From Bacteroidota bacterium (GTDB taxonomy: Bacteria > Bacteroidota > Bacteroidia > Flavobacteriales > Flavobacteriaceae), in assembly GCA_024278565.1 (NCBI GenBank), contig JAJRSY010000049.1:1-20450 (forward strand): a stretch of 20,450 nucleotides of DNA. The letters are read 5' to 3'. Every line of letters starts with the position of its first letter. The stretch's first letter is position 1. Made by a program: the position numbers and the translations under genes. Shown here piece by piece: positions 6,815 to 13,955 of this stretch. The notes under the pieces are model-generated. The model saw only the letters and a program-made list of their open reading frames with translations, did not search any database and was not told the origin of the DNA.

Positions 6815-7546
6815 ATGCACATACTCAAACTTGATGCCATTGACTCAACAAACACCTACTTAAAAGACCTGATGCTTTCAAGAGTGCTTGAAGATTTTAC
6901 GGTGATTGTTGCGAGCGAACAGTTAAAAGGTAGGGGGCAAATGGGTGCCGAATGGCAGTCAAAAAAAGGTAATAACTTAACCCTTAGTATTTTAAAGAAA
7001 TTCAATTACCTGCCAGTTACGGATCAATTTTTGTTGAATATATGTGTTTCTTTGGCAATTTTAGATTGCCTTAAGAAAGTGCCAATACCTAACCTAAGTG
7101 TAAAGTGGCCCAACGACATTCTGTCAGGAAACACCAAAATTTGCGGTATTCTTATCGAAAATGTACTATCAGGGAAACAAATACAAGAATCTGTTATCGG
7201 AATAGGCCTAAATGTGAACCAATTGGTGTTCGATGACCTCACTAACGTGTCATCAATGAAATTGATAACGGGACGTACTTTTGATTTAGATGAACTGCTT
7301 CAGGAGATACTTATGAGCCTAAAGGCTTTTTTTAATAGAATGGAGGAAAATAATAGCGCCCAGTTGTGGAAGATGTATGAACAAGTGTTGTTCAGAAAAG
7401 ATAAACCTTCTACTTTTAGAAATAATAAAGGCGAACTTTTTATGGGGTTCATTAGAGGTGTGTCACCCCAAGGAAAACTCATGGTTGAACTTGAAAATGC
7501 CGTTTTTAGGGAGTTTGATTTAAAGCAAATAAAACTGTTGTATTGA
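6815..7546 (+). CDS. birA: Biotin--[biotin carboxyl carrier protein] ligase, class I
   Basis: Activates biotin to biotinyl-5'-AMP and transfers it to the AMKM lysine of biotin-dependent carboxylases. The 243-residue protein has the N-terminal STNTYLKD substrate region, the adenylate-binding loop GRGQMGAEW at 39-47 (usually GRGRxGRxW), KWPND at 97-101 with K108 following, and GIGLNVNQ at 129-136. The small C-terminal beta domain is at about 200-243. There is no N-terminal helix-turn-helix, so it cannot act as the E. coli BirA-type repressor. It is divergent from rsfS and ends 15 nt from the convergent SRPBCC gene. Its likely client in this window is the pyruvate carboxylase at 16193-19651. Confidence 0.94.
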   Translation: MHILKLDAIDSTNTYLKDLMLSRVLEDFTVIVASEQLKGRGQMGAEWQSKKGNNLTLSILKKFNYLPVTDQFLLNICVSLAILDCLKKVPIPNLSVKWPNDILSGNTKICGILIENVLSGKQIQESVIGIGLNVNQLVFDDLTNVSSMKLITGRTFDLDELLQEILMSLKAFFNRMEENNSAQLWKMYEQVLFRKDKPSTFRNNKGELFMGFIRGVSPQGKLMVELENAVFREFDLKQIKLLY

Positions 7547-7561
7547 GCTTTTTATTGGTTT

Positions 7562-7954
7562 CTATATTTTCTCTAAATTGTCAGAGAGGGTTTCGATAAA
7601 ATTGGTAATCGGGTTTTTGACCATCATGGCCATCATGGCATTGAACTCACCTACAAAGCTCAAGGTAACCTCGGTCTCATTCTCAGATAGTGCCACGATA
7701 TCCGCAGTGAGTGTAAACGGAAGTTTATTGCTAGCGGCACCAAGCACCAGTTTGCTGTTCGCTATTTGCTCTTTACGCTCTAAAACTATTTCGGGCATGC
7801 CCTTTAAGGCAAAAAGAAATCGATCTTTATTGATAAGTTCGAATTTGTCAATAGAATCGGGCATTAATTCTTCAAAGTTTTTAAGGTCAGTGAGAAACTC
7901 AAAAACTTCCTTGTCACTTTTAAGAATGGGTTTTTTTGGCGATTCAATATGCAT
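7562..7954 (-). CDS. SRPBCC (START-like) family protein, small
   Basis: A 130-residue soluble protein with the alternating strand pattern of the SRPBCC/START ligand-binding fold. It has an N-terminal helix region FEFLTDLKNFEELMPDSIDK, middle strands (RFLFALKGMPEIVLERKEQI), then NETEVTLSFVGEFNAM and a long C-terminal helix. It starts 6 nt after pyrE, so the two are co-transcribed, an arrangement I associate with flavobacteria. The ligand is unknown; such proteins can bind lipids or hydrophobic molecules. Confidence in the fold is moderate to good, and in any function low. Confidence 0.78.
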   Translation of the reverse strand: MHIESPKKPILKSDKEVFEFLTDLKNFEELMPDSIDKFELINKDRFLFALKGMPEIVLERKEQIANSKLVLGAASNKLPFTLTADIVALSENETEVTLSFVGEFNAMMAMMVKNPITNFIETLSDNLEKI

Positions 7955-7960
7955 ATGTTT

Positions 7961-8602
7961 TTATTTTTTCCAGAGGGAAGGGTTTTTTCTCCATTCCATC
8001 AAAGTGTTATGTTCTTCTTCTTTAATATAGCTGGTTTCCAATGCGAGCTGCGCTAAATGGTCGTAATCACTTAGGGTATGTAACTCTATGTTGTTTTTTT
8101 TGAAATTTTCGGTTGCAATATCGAAGCCATAAGTGAATATGGCCAGCATGCCCTTGACCTTGGCACCATGGTTTTGGAGCGCATCAACTGCATTCAGGCT
8201 GCTCTTGCCAGTACTTATCAAATCTTCGATTACCACAACACTTTGGTTGGGCTCTAACTGGCCTTCAATCTGGTTCTGTCTTCCGTGCGATTTTATTTCA
8301 GGACGTACATAAACAAACGGAAGCCCCAAAAATTCGGCGACCAAGACCCCGATTCCGATAGCACCCGTCGCCACGCCCGCGATCACATCTGGCTTGCCAT
8401 AAATTGATTCTACCTGCTTGCCCATTTTTTCTCGAACATAATTTCTTATGGAGGGGTATGAGAGAATAATCCGGTTGTCACAATAAATTGGCGATTTCCA
8501 ACCTGAAGCCCACGTAAAAGGATTTTCAGGTGTCAATTTAATTGCATTAATTTGTAATAGAAGCTCTGCCGTTTTTTTGGCGGTATCTTTGTTTAAAACC
8601 AT
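7961..8602 (-). CDS. pyrE: Orotate phosphoribosyltransferase
   Basis: Joins orotate to PRPP to form OMP in pyrimidine synthesis. The frame is open upstream to 8644, but I choose ATG 8602, giving 213 residues beginning MVLNKDTAKK. Homologues begin about here, and the longer form would run well into the divergent NUDIX gene. FTWASGWKSPIYCDNR at 29-44 is the substrate region, the flexible catalytic loop is KSHGRQNQIEG at 104-114, and the PRPP motif is VVVIEDLISTGKSS at 122-135. The start codon is 7 bp from that of the NUDIX gene on the other strand. A TACATTTG -7 element at 8614-8607 would place the transcript start almost on the ATG, implying a very short leader. Confidence 0.94.
   Translation of the reverse strand: MVLNKDTAKKTAELLLQINAIKLTPENPFTWASGWKSPIYCDNRIILSYPSIRNYVREKMGKQVESIYGKPDVIAGVATGAIGIGVLVAEFLGLPFVYVRPEIKSHGRQNQIEGQLEPNQSVVVIEDLISTGKSSLNAVDALQNHGAKVKGMLAIFTYGFDIATENFKKNNIELHTLSDYDHLAQLALETSYIKEEEHNTLMEWRKNPSLWKK
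8584..8591 (+). promoter_or_regulatory. Candidate -7 element for the NUDIX gene, inside pyrE
   Basis: TATCTTTG matches TAnnTTTG perfectly and ends 18 nt before ATG 8610. It lies within the first codons of pyrE on the opposite strand. No well-spaced -33 TTG is seen; the nearest TTTG is at 8551-8554, too far away. Confidence 0.45.
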
Positions 8603-8606
8603 GACG

Positions 8607-8614
8607 CAAATGTA
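8607..8614 (-). promoter_or_regulatory. Candidate -7 element for pyrE, overlapping the NUDIX start codon
   Basis: Read on the minus strand it is TACATTTG, matching TAnnTTTG. Initiation 5-6 nt downstream would fall at about 8602-8601, on the pyrE ATG, so the transcript would be leaderless or nearly so. It includes the NUDIX ATG (8610-8612) on the other strand. The -33 element is unclear. Confidence 0.4.
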
Positions 8615-9197
8615 TAAAGTTTTTGTCAATGAGCTGCCCCTCATTTTAACAAATAAACTCTCGGAGACCGTAAACGAAGATTATTTTTTGTTGAATGGCA
8701 ATGCTATTCACGAGGCTATCGAAGCCCTGTCAAAGAAGAAATTAAAAAAGGCCTACATCTACCACCCAAATCACGAAGAGATCCTTAAAAAATTCACCAG
8801 TAAGATTCCCTTAGTCGTGGCGGCTGGTGGGGTGGTTACCAATAAAAAAGGTAAGGTTCTCTTTATATATAGAAATGATAAATGGGATCTGCCCAAAGGT
8901 AAACTTGACAAAGGCGAGACCATTGAGGTATGTGCCCTTCGTGAGGTGGAGGAGGAAACGGGAGTGAAAGGACTGAAAATTGAAAATTTCTTAAGAATCA
9001 CCTATCACATTTTTAAAAGAAACGGAACCTATAAATTAAAAGAAGTGCATTGGTATGCCATGAAAACTTCATTTAAGGGAGAATTGAAAGGGCAAAAGAG
9101 TGAAGGAATAGAAAAAGTGAAATGGAAGGGGCCAAAAAAAATCAAGAAAGCATTGGAAAATTCTTATACCAACATCAAAATTCTTTTTGGTGACTGA
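8610..9197 (+). CDS. NUDIX hydrolase
   Basis: A hydrolase of nucleoside diphosphates linked to another group; the substrate cannot be told from sequence. From ATG 8610 it has 195 residues, MYKVFVNELP onward. ATG 8601 (three residues longer) is possible but would overlap the pyrE start codon. The N-terminal 65 residues form a short extra domain (VFVNELPLILT, HEAIEALSKKKLKKAYIYHP). The Nudix box spans G97-V119 and fits Gx5Ex7REUxEExGU exactly, with E103, R111-E112 and E115-E116. WDLPKGKLDKGE precedes it. It is divergent from pyrE with a 7-bp gap. Pairing with a nucleotide synthesis gene fits a nucleotide-cleaning role (inference). Confidence 0.9.
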   Translation: MYKVFVNELPLILTNKLSETVNEDYFLLNGNAIHEAIEALSKKKLKKAYIYHPNHEEILKKFTSKIPLVVAAGGVVTNKKGKVLFIYRNDKWDLPKGKLDKGETIEVCALREVEEETGVKGLKIENFLRITYHIFKRNGTYKLKEVHWYAMKTSFKGELKGQKSEGIEKVKWKGPKKIKKALENSYTNIKILFGD

Positions 9198-9268
9198 TTG
9201 ATATATGAAGGACACAGATTATCTACCTTGAAAAGAGAAAAAGTTATTATGTCAATTCTTTACAGTCT

Positions 9269-9673
9269 CTAGCTCGATTTTATTATTTCAATAATCTCTT
9301 TTTTACCAACAGGTTTATGATTGAACGTTACATTATGATGGGTTTTTGAGTTGTACAATTCCCATTTTCTTTTATCAATACCGTCAATTGAGGAAGTAAC
9401 TATATTGATCTGTATCTTGGTTTTGATAGGTAGGGAGATGAATTCTTCCAGAAATTGCCACCCGTCCATAATAGGCATGTTAAGATCTAGAAATATCACT
9501 TCGGGCAATTTTTGGTTCTCTTTCTGTAAGTTTTTAATACCTTCGATGGCCAATTTTCCGTTACCATGCGTGGTAATGACATCAAATTGAACAACTGAAT
9601 CTATCATTTTTCGTATACCAAATACGGTTATCGGATCGTCATCTATGATATATATATGGTTAATTTTCGTCAT
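9269..9673 (-). CDS. Single-domain response regulator (CheY-like receiver)
   Basis: A 134-residue receiver with no output domain. The acidic pocket is DDD at 11-13, and the phosphoacceptor is D63 in VIFLDLNMPIMDGW. The switch residue is T93 or S94 in NIVTSS, and the conserved K120-P121 is in NHKPVGK. The start overlaps the end of the histidine kinase gene by 14 nt, so the two are co-translated partners. With no DNA-binding domain it probably acts through protein contact or in a phosphorelay. It ends tail-to-tail with the NUDIX gene. Confidence 0.92.
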   Translation of the reverse strand: MTKINHIYIIDDDPITVFGIRKMIDSVVQFDVITTHGNGKLAIEGIKNLQKENQKLPEVIFLDLNMPIMDGWQFLEEFISLPIKTKIQINIVTSSIDGIDKRKWELYNSKTHHNVTFNHKPVGKKEIIEIIKSS

Positions 9674-11510
9674 TGAAATAAATATTGAAAGTTGTTCCCT
9701 TGCCTACCTTGCTATTTACACTTACTTTTCCGTTCATGGCCTCGATTTGGTTTTTTGTAATGAAAAGACCAATACCTCTGGCATCTTTCTTATCATGAAA
9801 GGTCTTGTACATGCCAAATAGTTTGTCACCGTGTTTTTTCAAATCTATTCCAAGACCATTGTCGGTAATGCTCACTATAGTGTATTTGCCCCTTTTTTTT
9901 GAGCTTAACTCGATAATTGGATCTCTGTGGGGTGACTTATATTTTATAGCATTGGTTATAAAACTTGTAAGAATAGTGTCAATATAGGTCGGTACTATAT
10001 TTATAATGACCTTATTCGATATTTTATTAATGATCTTAGCATTGTTGTTGATCAAAAAGGCGTGCAGGTTTTCTTTGACCAGATCTATTTTATGGTTTAG
10101 CTTAATTGGTTTCTTTTCTAAGTTTGTATTGGTGTTTATATCTATGACCTCATTTAGGTTATCTAAAGTCTCTAAAAGACCATCAGAGGCGTCGGTCAGC
10201 ATTTTAACTATTTTTTGTTTTTCGCTCTCGTTTTTTTCGGTGGTCAGAAAACCTAATAGCATTGATAAATTGGCAGTGTGCGACCGTAGATTATGAGATA
10301 CAATATGAGAAAAATTAATGAGCTTATTGTTTTGTGATGAGGTAACATTTATCAAACTTTTCAGTTCATTTTCTTTTTGTTTTAGTTCAGAAATGTCAAT
10401 ACTAAAGCCTATTAGACCATATACTTCACCTTCTTTTTCAATTAAAGGTATTTTTGAAGTTAAAAAGGTGGTTTGGGTACCATCTTTTTTCGTGTGAACC
10501 AACTCTCTGCCTATTAATGGCTTAAGGTTTTGCATCACTTCTAGGTCATCTTCACGTAGTTTTTTGGCTGTTTTTTTATCGTAAAAGGCAAAATCATCTT
10601 TGCCTAAAACCTCATTCTCGTCTTGATGACCGCAAAACTCCACTTCTGATCTATTGACAAGTATTTTGTTTGATTGAAGGTCTTTGATGAAGACGTTCAA
10701 TGGTAAATTGTCGATCAAGGTTCGCAAAAGGTGTTCGTTTTTACGAATGTTGTTTTTTGATTTTTCATGGACTGTAATGTCTTCGTAGGTGCCGATGAGA
10801 CCTATGTATTTGTTGCTTTTAAAAATGGGTTTTCCTGTAACTATCACCCATTTTTTATTGCCCTTGGCAGTTGTCAACTGAAGTTTTTCGTGCCAGGGCA
10901 ATCCATCTTTCATCGCACTATCAAGTACCATTGAAATGGTATTTTTACTATGTCCGTTTTTGTAAAAATCGATTCCGGTTTCGATAGTGGGTACATAGTT
11001 GTTGTCAACTTCGTGTATTGTTTTTGTTGTGTTGCACCAGTAGAGGGTGTCTTTTACAGCATCGTATTCCCAAATCCCCCTTTTTGCAATTTCTGTTTTT
11101 TCTTCAAGTAGTAATGCTAGGTTTTTAAGTTTTGATTGGTAAAGAATTCTTTGGGTGACTTCTTCGGTCTGTATTACAGCACCAATACTGTTTTCTTGGT
11201 CGTCAAACCAGGGTAGTATAATCCATTCGAACCACTTTTCGTTTCCGTCAGAATCAACATAGCGCTCAATGCTTTTATTGCTGGAATCTTCAGTTTGGGA
11301 ATAGCCAGGGTTTTTTCTCCAATATGCTATCGCCATTTTTAAAATTTGGGCCAAGGGTCTACCGATAACCGCTTTGTTGGTATACTCAAAGATTGTTTCC
11401 CACTTACTAGAAGCATGAACTATCTCAAAACTATTGGAGACAAAGGCCGTAGCTTTTGGCAGTTGTTTCATAAGGTAATTAGTATAGGATGTTTTATTCC
11501 CTGATAACAT
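9660..11510 (-). CDS. PAS-domain sensor histidine kinase (three PAS domains)
   Basis: A 616-residue kinase without membrane segments or signal peptide, so a cytosolic sensor. PAS-type regions lie at about 18-120, 138-248 and 260-375; the last two end with the PAC-like GLIGTYEDIT and GLIGFSIDIS. The phosphorylated His is H406 in FSHIVSHNLRSHTANL. The usual H-[ED]-x-R-x-P is replaced by H-N-L-R-S-H, a variant that recurs in Bacteroidota kinases. ATPase boxes are N520 (SFITNAIKYKSP), DNGLGID at 550-556 and RGIGLFITKNQIE at 578-590, with GKGTTFNIYF at the end. Its 3' end overlaps the response regulator by 14 nt. The stimulus is unknown; no heme or flavin contact residues stood out to me. Confidence 0.92.
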   Translation of the reverse strand: MLSGNKTSYTNYLMKQLPKATAFVSNSFEIVHASSKWETIFEYTNKAVIGRPLAQILKMAIAYWRKNPGYSQTEDSSNKSIERYVDSDGNEKWFEWIILPWFDDQENSIGAVIQTEEVTQRILYQSKLKNLALLLEEKTEIAKRGIWEYDAVKDTLYWCNTTKTIHEVDNNYVPTIETGIDFYKNGHSKNTISMVLDSAMKDGLPWHEKLQLTTAKGNKKWVIVTGKPIFKSNKYIGLIGTYEDITVHEKSKNNIRKNEHLLRTLIDNLPLNVFIKDLQSNKILVNRSEVEFCGHQDENEVLGKDDFAFYDKKTAKKLREDDLEVMQNLKPLIGRELVHTKKDGTQTTFLTSKIPLIEKEGEVYGLIGFSIDISELKQKENELKSLINVTSSQNNKLINFSHIVSHNLRSHTANLSMLLGFLTTEKNESEKQKIVKMLTDASDGLLETLDNLNEVIDINTNTNLEKKPIKLNHKIDLVKENLHAFLINNNAKIINKISNKVIINIVPTYIDTILTSFITNAIKYKSPHRDPIIELSSKKRGKYTIVSITDNGLGIDLKKHGDKLFGMYKTFHDKKDARGIGLFITKNQIEAMNGKVSVNSKVGKGTTFNIYFNDEN

Positions 11511-11733
11511 GCTATTGTATTTTCTTACAATGTATGACAGATTAATTATTTTGAAAAAGTTTTGTTGTGAATTGTATGAATTTAGTGGTTATACTCTCTA
11601 ATTCTATCAATAAAAGGGTAAGGTTATTGCTTTATATAATTTTTTAATCGATGGGATACAACGTAAAAACATTCATACCTGTGTGCTGTTTATTGCTTTA
11701 AAAGTGTTGGTCTTGTGGTAAGGGTCAGCATAC
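11511..11733. other. 223-bp gene-free gap with a small inverted repeat before the kinase gene
   Basis: No ORF with family features exists on either strand; the longest short frame (from ATG 11532, plus strand) is only 23 codons. The inverted repeat ATTGTA-ttttct-TACAAT lies at 11514-11531, ending 3 bp before the kinase start codon on the minus strand. In that mRNA it would form a 6-bp stem immediately ahead of the AUG. No TAnnTTTG element for the kinase is visible in the gap. Confidence 0.5.
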
Positions 11734-12189
11734 TTATTTGACAACAACTGAATCGGGTACCAGAACTGAGTAATCGCCCCCATTTCGAATCACATCCCTA
11801 ACAATGGAAGAACTGATATACGATTTTCCGGAAGAGGTAAGTAGAAAAACGGTCTCGATCTCTGTGAGCTTTCGATTGGTATGGGCAATGGCTTTCTCAA
11901 ATTCGAAGTCGCCTGGGTTGCGCAACCCCCTTAAAATAAAATCAGCATCCACTTTTTTGCAAAAGTCAACCGTGAGCCCAGTATACGTCTGCACCTTTAT
12001 TTTGGGTTCGTTCGCAAAGGCCTCTTCAATAAACCTGATGCGTTCATCAATTGAAAACATGTATTTTTTTTCAGCGTTGATACCTATGCCGATAATGAGT
12101 TCGTCAAAAAGGGTGATACCTCTTTTTATGACATCAAAATGCCCCAAGGTCAAGGGGTCGAAAGAACCGGGAAAAATCGCTCGTCTCAT
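11734..12189 (-). CDS. coaD: Pantetheine-phosphate adenylyltransferase (PPAT)
   Basis: Catalyses the fourth step of coenzyme A synthesis, adding AMP from ATP to 4'-phosphopantetheine. The 151-residue length is typical. The nucleotidyltransferase motif FPGSFDPLTLGH is at 6-17, with the catalytic H17 in TLGH. RGLRNPGDFEFE (89-100) and the C-terminal ISSSIVRDV (126-134, usually ISSTxVRE) bind substrate and ATP. It lies 30 nt downstream of ddl and is probably co-transcribed with it. No anomaly seen. Confidence 0.95.
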   Translation of the reverse strand: MRRAIFPGSFDPLTLGHFDVIKRGITLFDELIIGIGINAEKKYMFSIDERIRFIEEAFANEPKIKVQTYTGLTVDFCKKVDADFILRGLRNPGDFEFEKAIAHTNRKLTEIETVFLLTSSGKSYISSSIVRDVIRNGGDYSVLVPDSVVVK

Positions 12190-12219
12190 TTGAAATGCTT
12201 TTACTGTTGCGAAATAAAA

Positions 12220-13203
12220 TTATCTATTTTCTTGTAAAATCTCTTCAATTGCACTTTCGAACAGCTGTGCAAGAGATATTCCCGCAGCTTGGGCTTGTTC
12301 GGGCAATATACTGTGTTCGGTCAATCCTGGAGTGGTGTTCATCTCAAGCATATAGGGTTCATCACCTACAAATATAAACTCACTTCTTGAGAACCCTTTC
12401 ATTTTTAGTACATCATAGGCCAGTCGTGCCATTTCCTTGACCTTTTTTTCTTGTTCTTTTGATATGCGAGCGGGGGTAATCTCTTTGGACTTGCCCCGGT
12501 ATTTAGCTTCAAAATCAAAAAAATCATTTTCGGTAACGATTTCCGTTACAGGCAAGACCTTGGTACGACCTTGGTGTTTTATCACGCCTACCGATACCTC
12601 TGTACCATCAAGAAACGCTTCAATAATAATTTCATCATCTTCTTTATAGGCATTTTCTATGGCCAATTTCAATTTTTCTTTGTCGTATACCTTTGATATG
12701 CCAAAACTACTGCCCGCCTTGTTGGCTTTGACAAAGCAGGGCAGCCCTACCTTCTTGATAATGGCGTCTTCATCAATTTCATTCCCAATATTAAGGTGAT
12801 AAGAGGTGGCCGATCTAATGCCGTAAGGCTTTAAAACACTGAGCAGGTCCCTTTTATTGAAAGTGAGCGCCGATTGGTAATAATTGCATGATGTTTGAGG
12901 AATTCCGAGCAGTTCGAAATAGGCCTGCATCAACCCATCTTCGCCCGGCGAGCCGTGAATGGCATTGAAAACACAATCAAAAAACAACTTGCCGTCACCA
13001 AGGGCAACGGTAAAGTCATGTCGGTTTACCGGAAATTCTTTTTTATCATCATCAACATATACCCATTTGTCCTTTAATATATGAATACAATAGCTATCGA
13101 ACTTGTTGGAGTCTAAAAATTTGTAGACCACATTGCCACTTTTTACCGATATTTTGTGCTCGCTGGAATATCCACCCATGATAATGGCAACCTTTTTTCT
13201 CAT
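12220..13203 (-). CDS. ddl: D-alanine--D-alanine ligase
   Basis: An ATP-grasp ligase that makes the D-Ala-D-Ala end of the peptidoglycan stem peptide. Of 327 residues, the N-terminus MRKKVAIIMGGYSSEHKISV includes the Ddl signature GG.SSEH.IS. NAIHGSPGEDGLMQAYFE (at about 83-100) is the second signature, and the ATP-grasp core has PCFVKANKAGSSFGISKV. The C-terminal signature FSRSEFIFVGDEPYMLEMNT ends in the metal-binding E-x-N, followed by TPGLTEHSILP. It is divergent from the PASTA gene and upstream of coaD. Confidence 0.95.
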   Translation of the reverse strand: MRKKVAIIMGGYSSEHKISVKSGNVVYKFLDSNKFDSYCIHILKDKWVYVDDDKKEFPVNRHDFTVALGDGKLFFDCVFNAIHGSPGEDGLMQAYFELLGIPQTSCNYYQSALTFNKRDLLSVLKPYGIRSATSYHLNIGNEIDEDAIIKKVGLPCFVKANKAGSSFGISKVYDKEKLKLAIENAYKEDDEIIIEAFLDGTEVSVGVIKHQGRTKVLPVTEIVTENDFFDFEAKYRGKSKEITPARISKEQEKKVKEMARLAYDVLKMKGFSRSEFIFVGDEPYMLEMNTTPGLTEHSILPEQAQAAGISLAQLFESAIEEILQENR

Positions 13204-13318
13204 ACAGCTCTATTTTATGAACCCAAAATTTAGGTATAGACAGTTCAAAGTAAAGAAAAACAGATGGTTTTCAGTTACTTCTCCATGATTTTTTTAAATG
13301 CCCCGATGATGCTAGCTG

Positions 13319-13345
13319 TTGATATGCGTTCATTTCCTATCTTTG
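13319..13345 (+). promoter_or_regulatory. Candidate promoter for the PASTA-rluD pair
   Basis: TATCTTTG at 13338-13345 matches TAnnTTTG. A TTG lies at 13319-13321 with a 16-nt spacer, slightly short of the usual 19. Initiation near 13351 would give a leader of about 13 nt before ATG 13364. The rest of the 160-bp ddl/PASTA gap shows no other clear signal; the best minus-strand candidate for ddl is TTACTTTG at about 13242-13249, one base off. Confidence 0.5.
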
Positions 13346-13363
13346 CAAGGTTAATTCAAACTG

Positions 13364-13951
13364 ATGGGAAATTTTTTTAGCTTTCTAAAGAGCAGGGTTT
13401 TTTTAATACAATTGGGTCTGGCGTTATTGGTCGTCGTGGTTTTGGTTTTTCTATTGTTGCGATGGTTGAACAGTACCACCAATCATGGTGAGTTTGTTGA
13501 AGTGCCTGATTTTTCGCAAATGTCGGTCGCCGATATACGTAGTGCTGTAGAAGAGGCCCATCTGAGATACGAGGTGTTGGATTCCGCTAACTTTAATCCT
13601 GATTACCCTCGTTTTTCGATTATCGAACAAGACCCCCCAGCTGGTAACAAAGTAAAAGAGAACCGTAAAATTTATTTTACGGTAAACCCCTCAGGGTATA
13701 AAAAAGTTACGGTACCCAAAGTCATACAGGTTACCCAGCGCAATGCGGCATCTATGTTGCGTGCCGTTGGCCTAGATGTGCAACGTGTCACCTATATCGA
13801 CCAATTGGGAAAAGATATGGTGTACTACATAAAATTCAAAGGCAAACAGGTCAAGCCAGGAGATAAATTGCCCAAAACCTCTAAAATCGAGTTGGTATGC
13901 GGAAATGGAAAAATTACCGATAGGGCGAGGATAAAGGCAGACTCTGAGTAA
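13364..13951 (+). CDS. Membrane-anchored PASTA-domain protein
   Basis: A 195-residue protein with a short cytosolic N-terminus, one membrane helix (about 13-35, LIQLGLALLVVVVLVFLLL) and an outside part with two PASTA repeats. These are at about 44-110 (VEVPDFSQMSVADIRSAVE ... IIEQDPPAGNKVKENRKI) and about 113-178 (VTVPKVIQVTQRNAASMLRA ... GKQVKPGDKLPKTSKI). PASTA domains usually sense peptidoglycan fragments or beta-lactam-like groups in Ser/Thr kinases and PBPs, but here no kinase or penicillin-binding domain is attached. It is divergent from ddl and 4 nt ahead of rluD, a set that looks conserved in Flavobacteriia. A cell-wall role is inferred from the domain and the ddl neighbour. Confidence 0.88.
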   Translation: MGNFFSFLKSRVFLIQLGLALLVVVVLVFLLLRWLNSTTNHGEFVEVPDFSQMSVADIRSAVEEAHLRYEVLDSANFNPDYPRFSIIEQDPPAGNKVKENRKIYFTVNPSGYKKVTVPKVIQVTQRNAASMLRAVGLDVQRVTYIDQLGKDMVYYIKFKGKQVKPGDKLPKTSKIELVCGNGKITDRARIKADSE

Positions 13952-13955
13952 ACGT

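Noticed and set aside
6815..7546. BirA as a transcription repressor of biotin genes
   Set aside because: There is no N-terminal helix-turn-helix; the protein begins directly with the ligase domain.
8603..8644. Longer pyrE start at 8644
   Set aside because: It would add 14 unconserved residues and lie deeper in the divergent NUDIX gene; ATG 8602 matches the usual family start.
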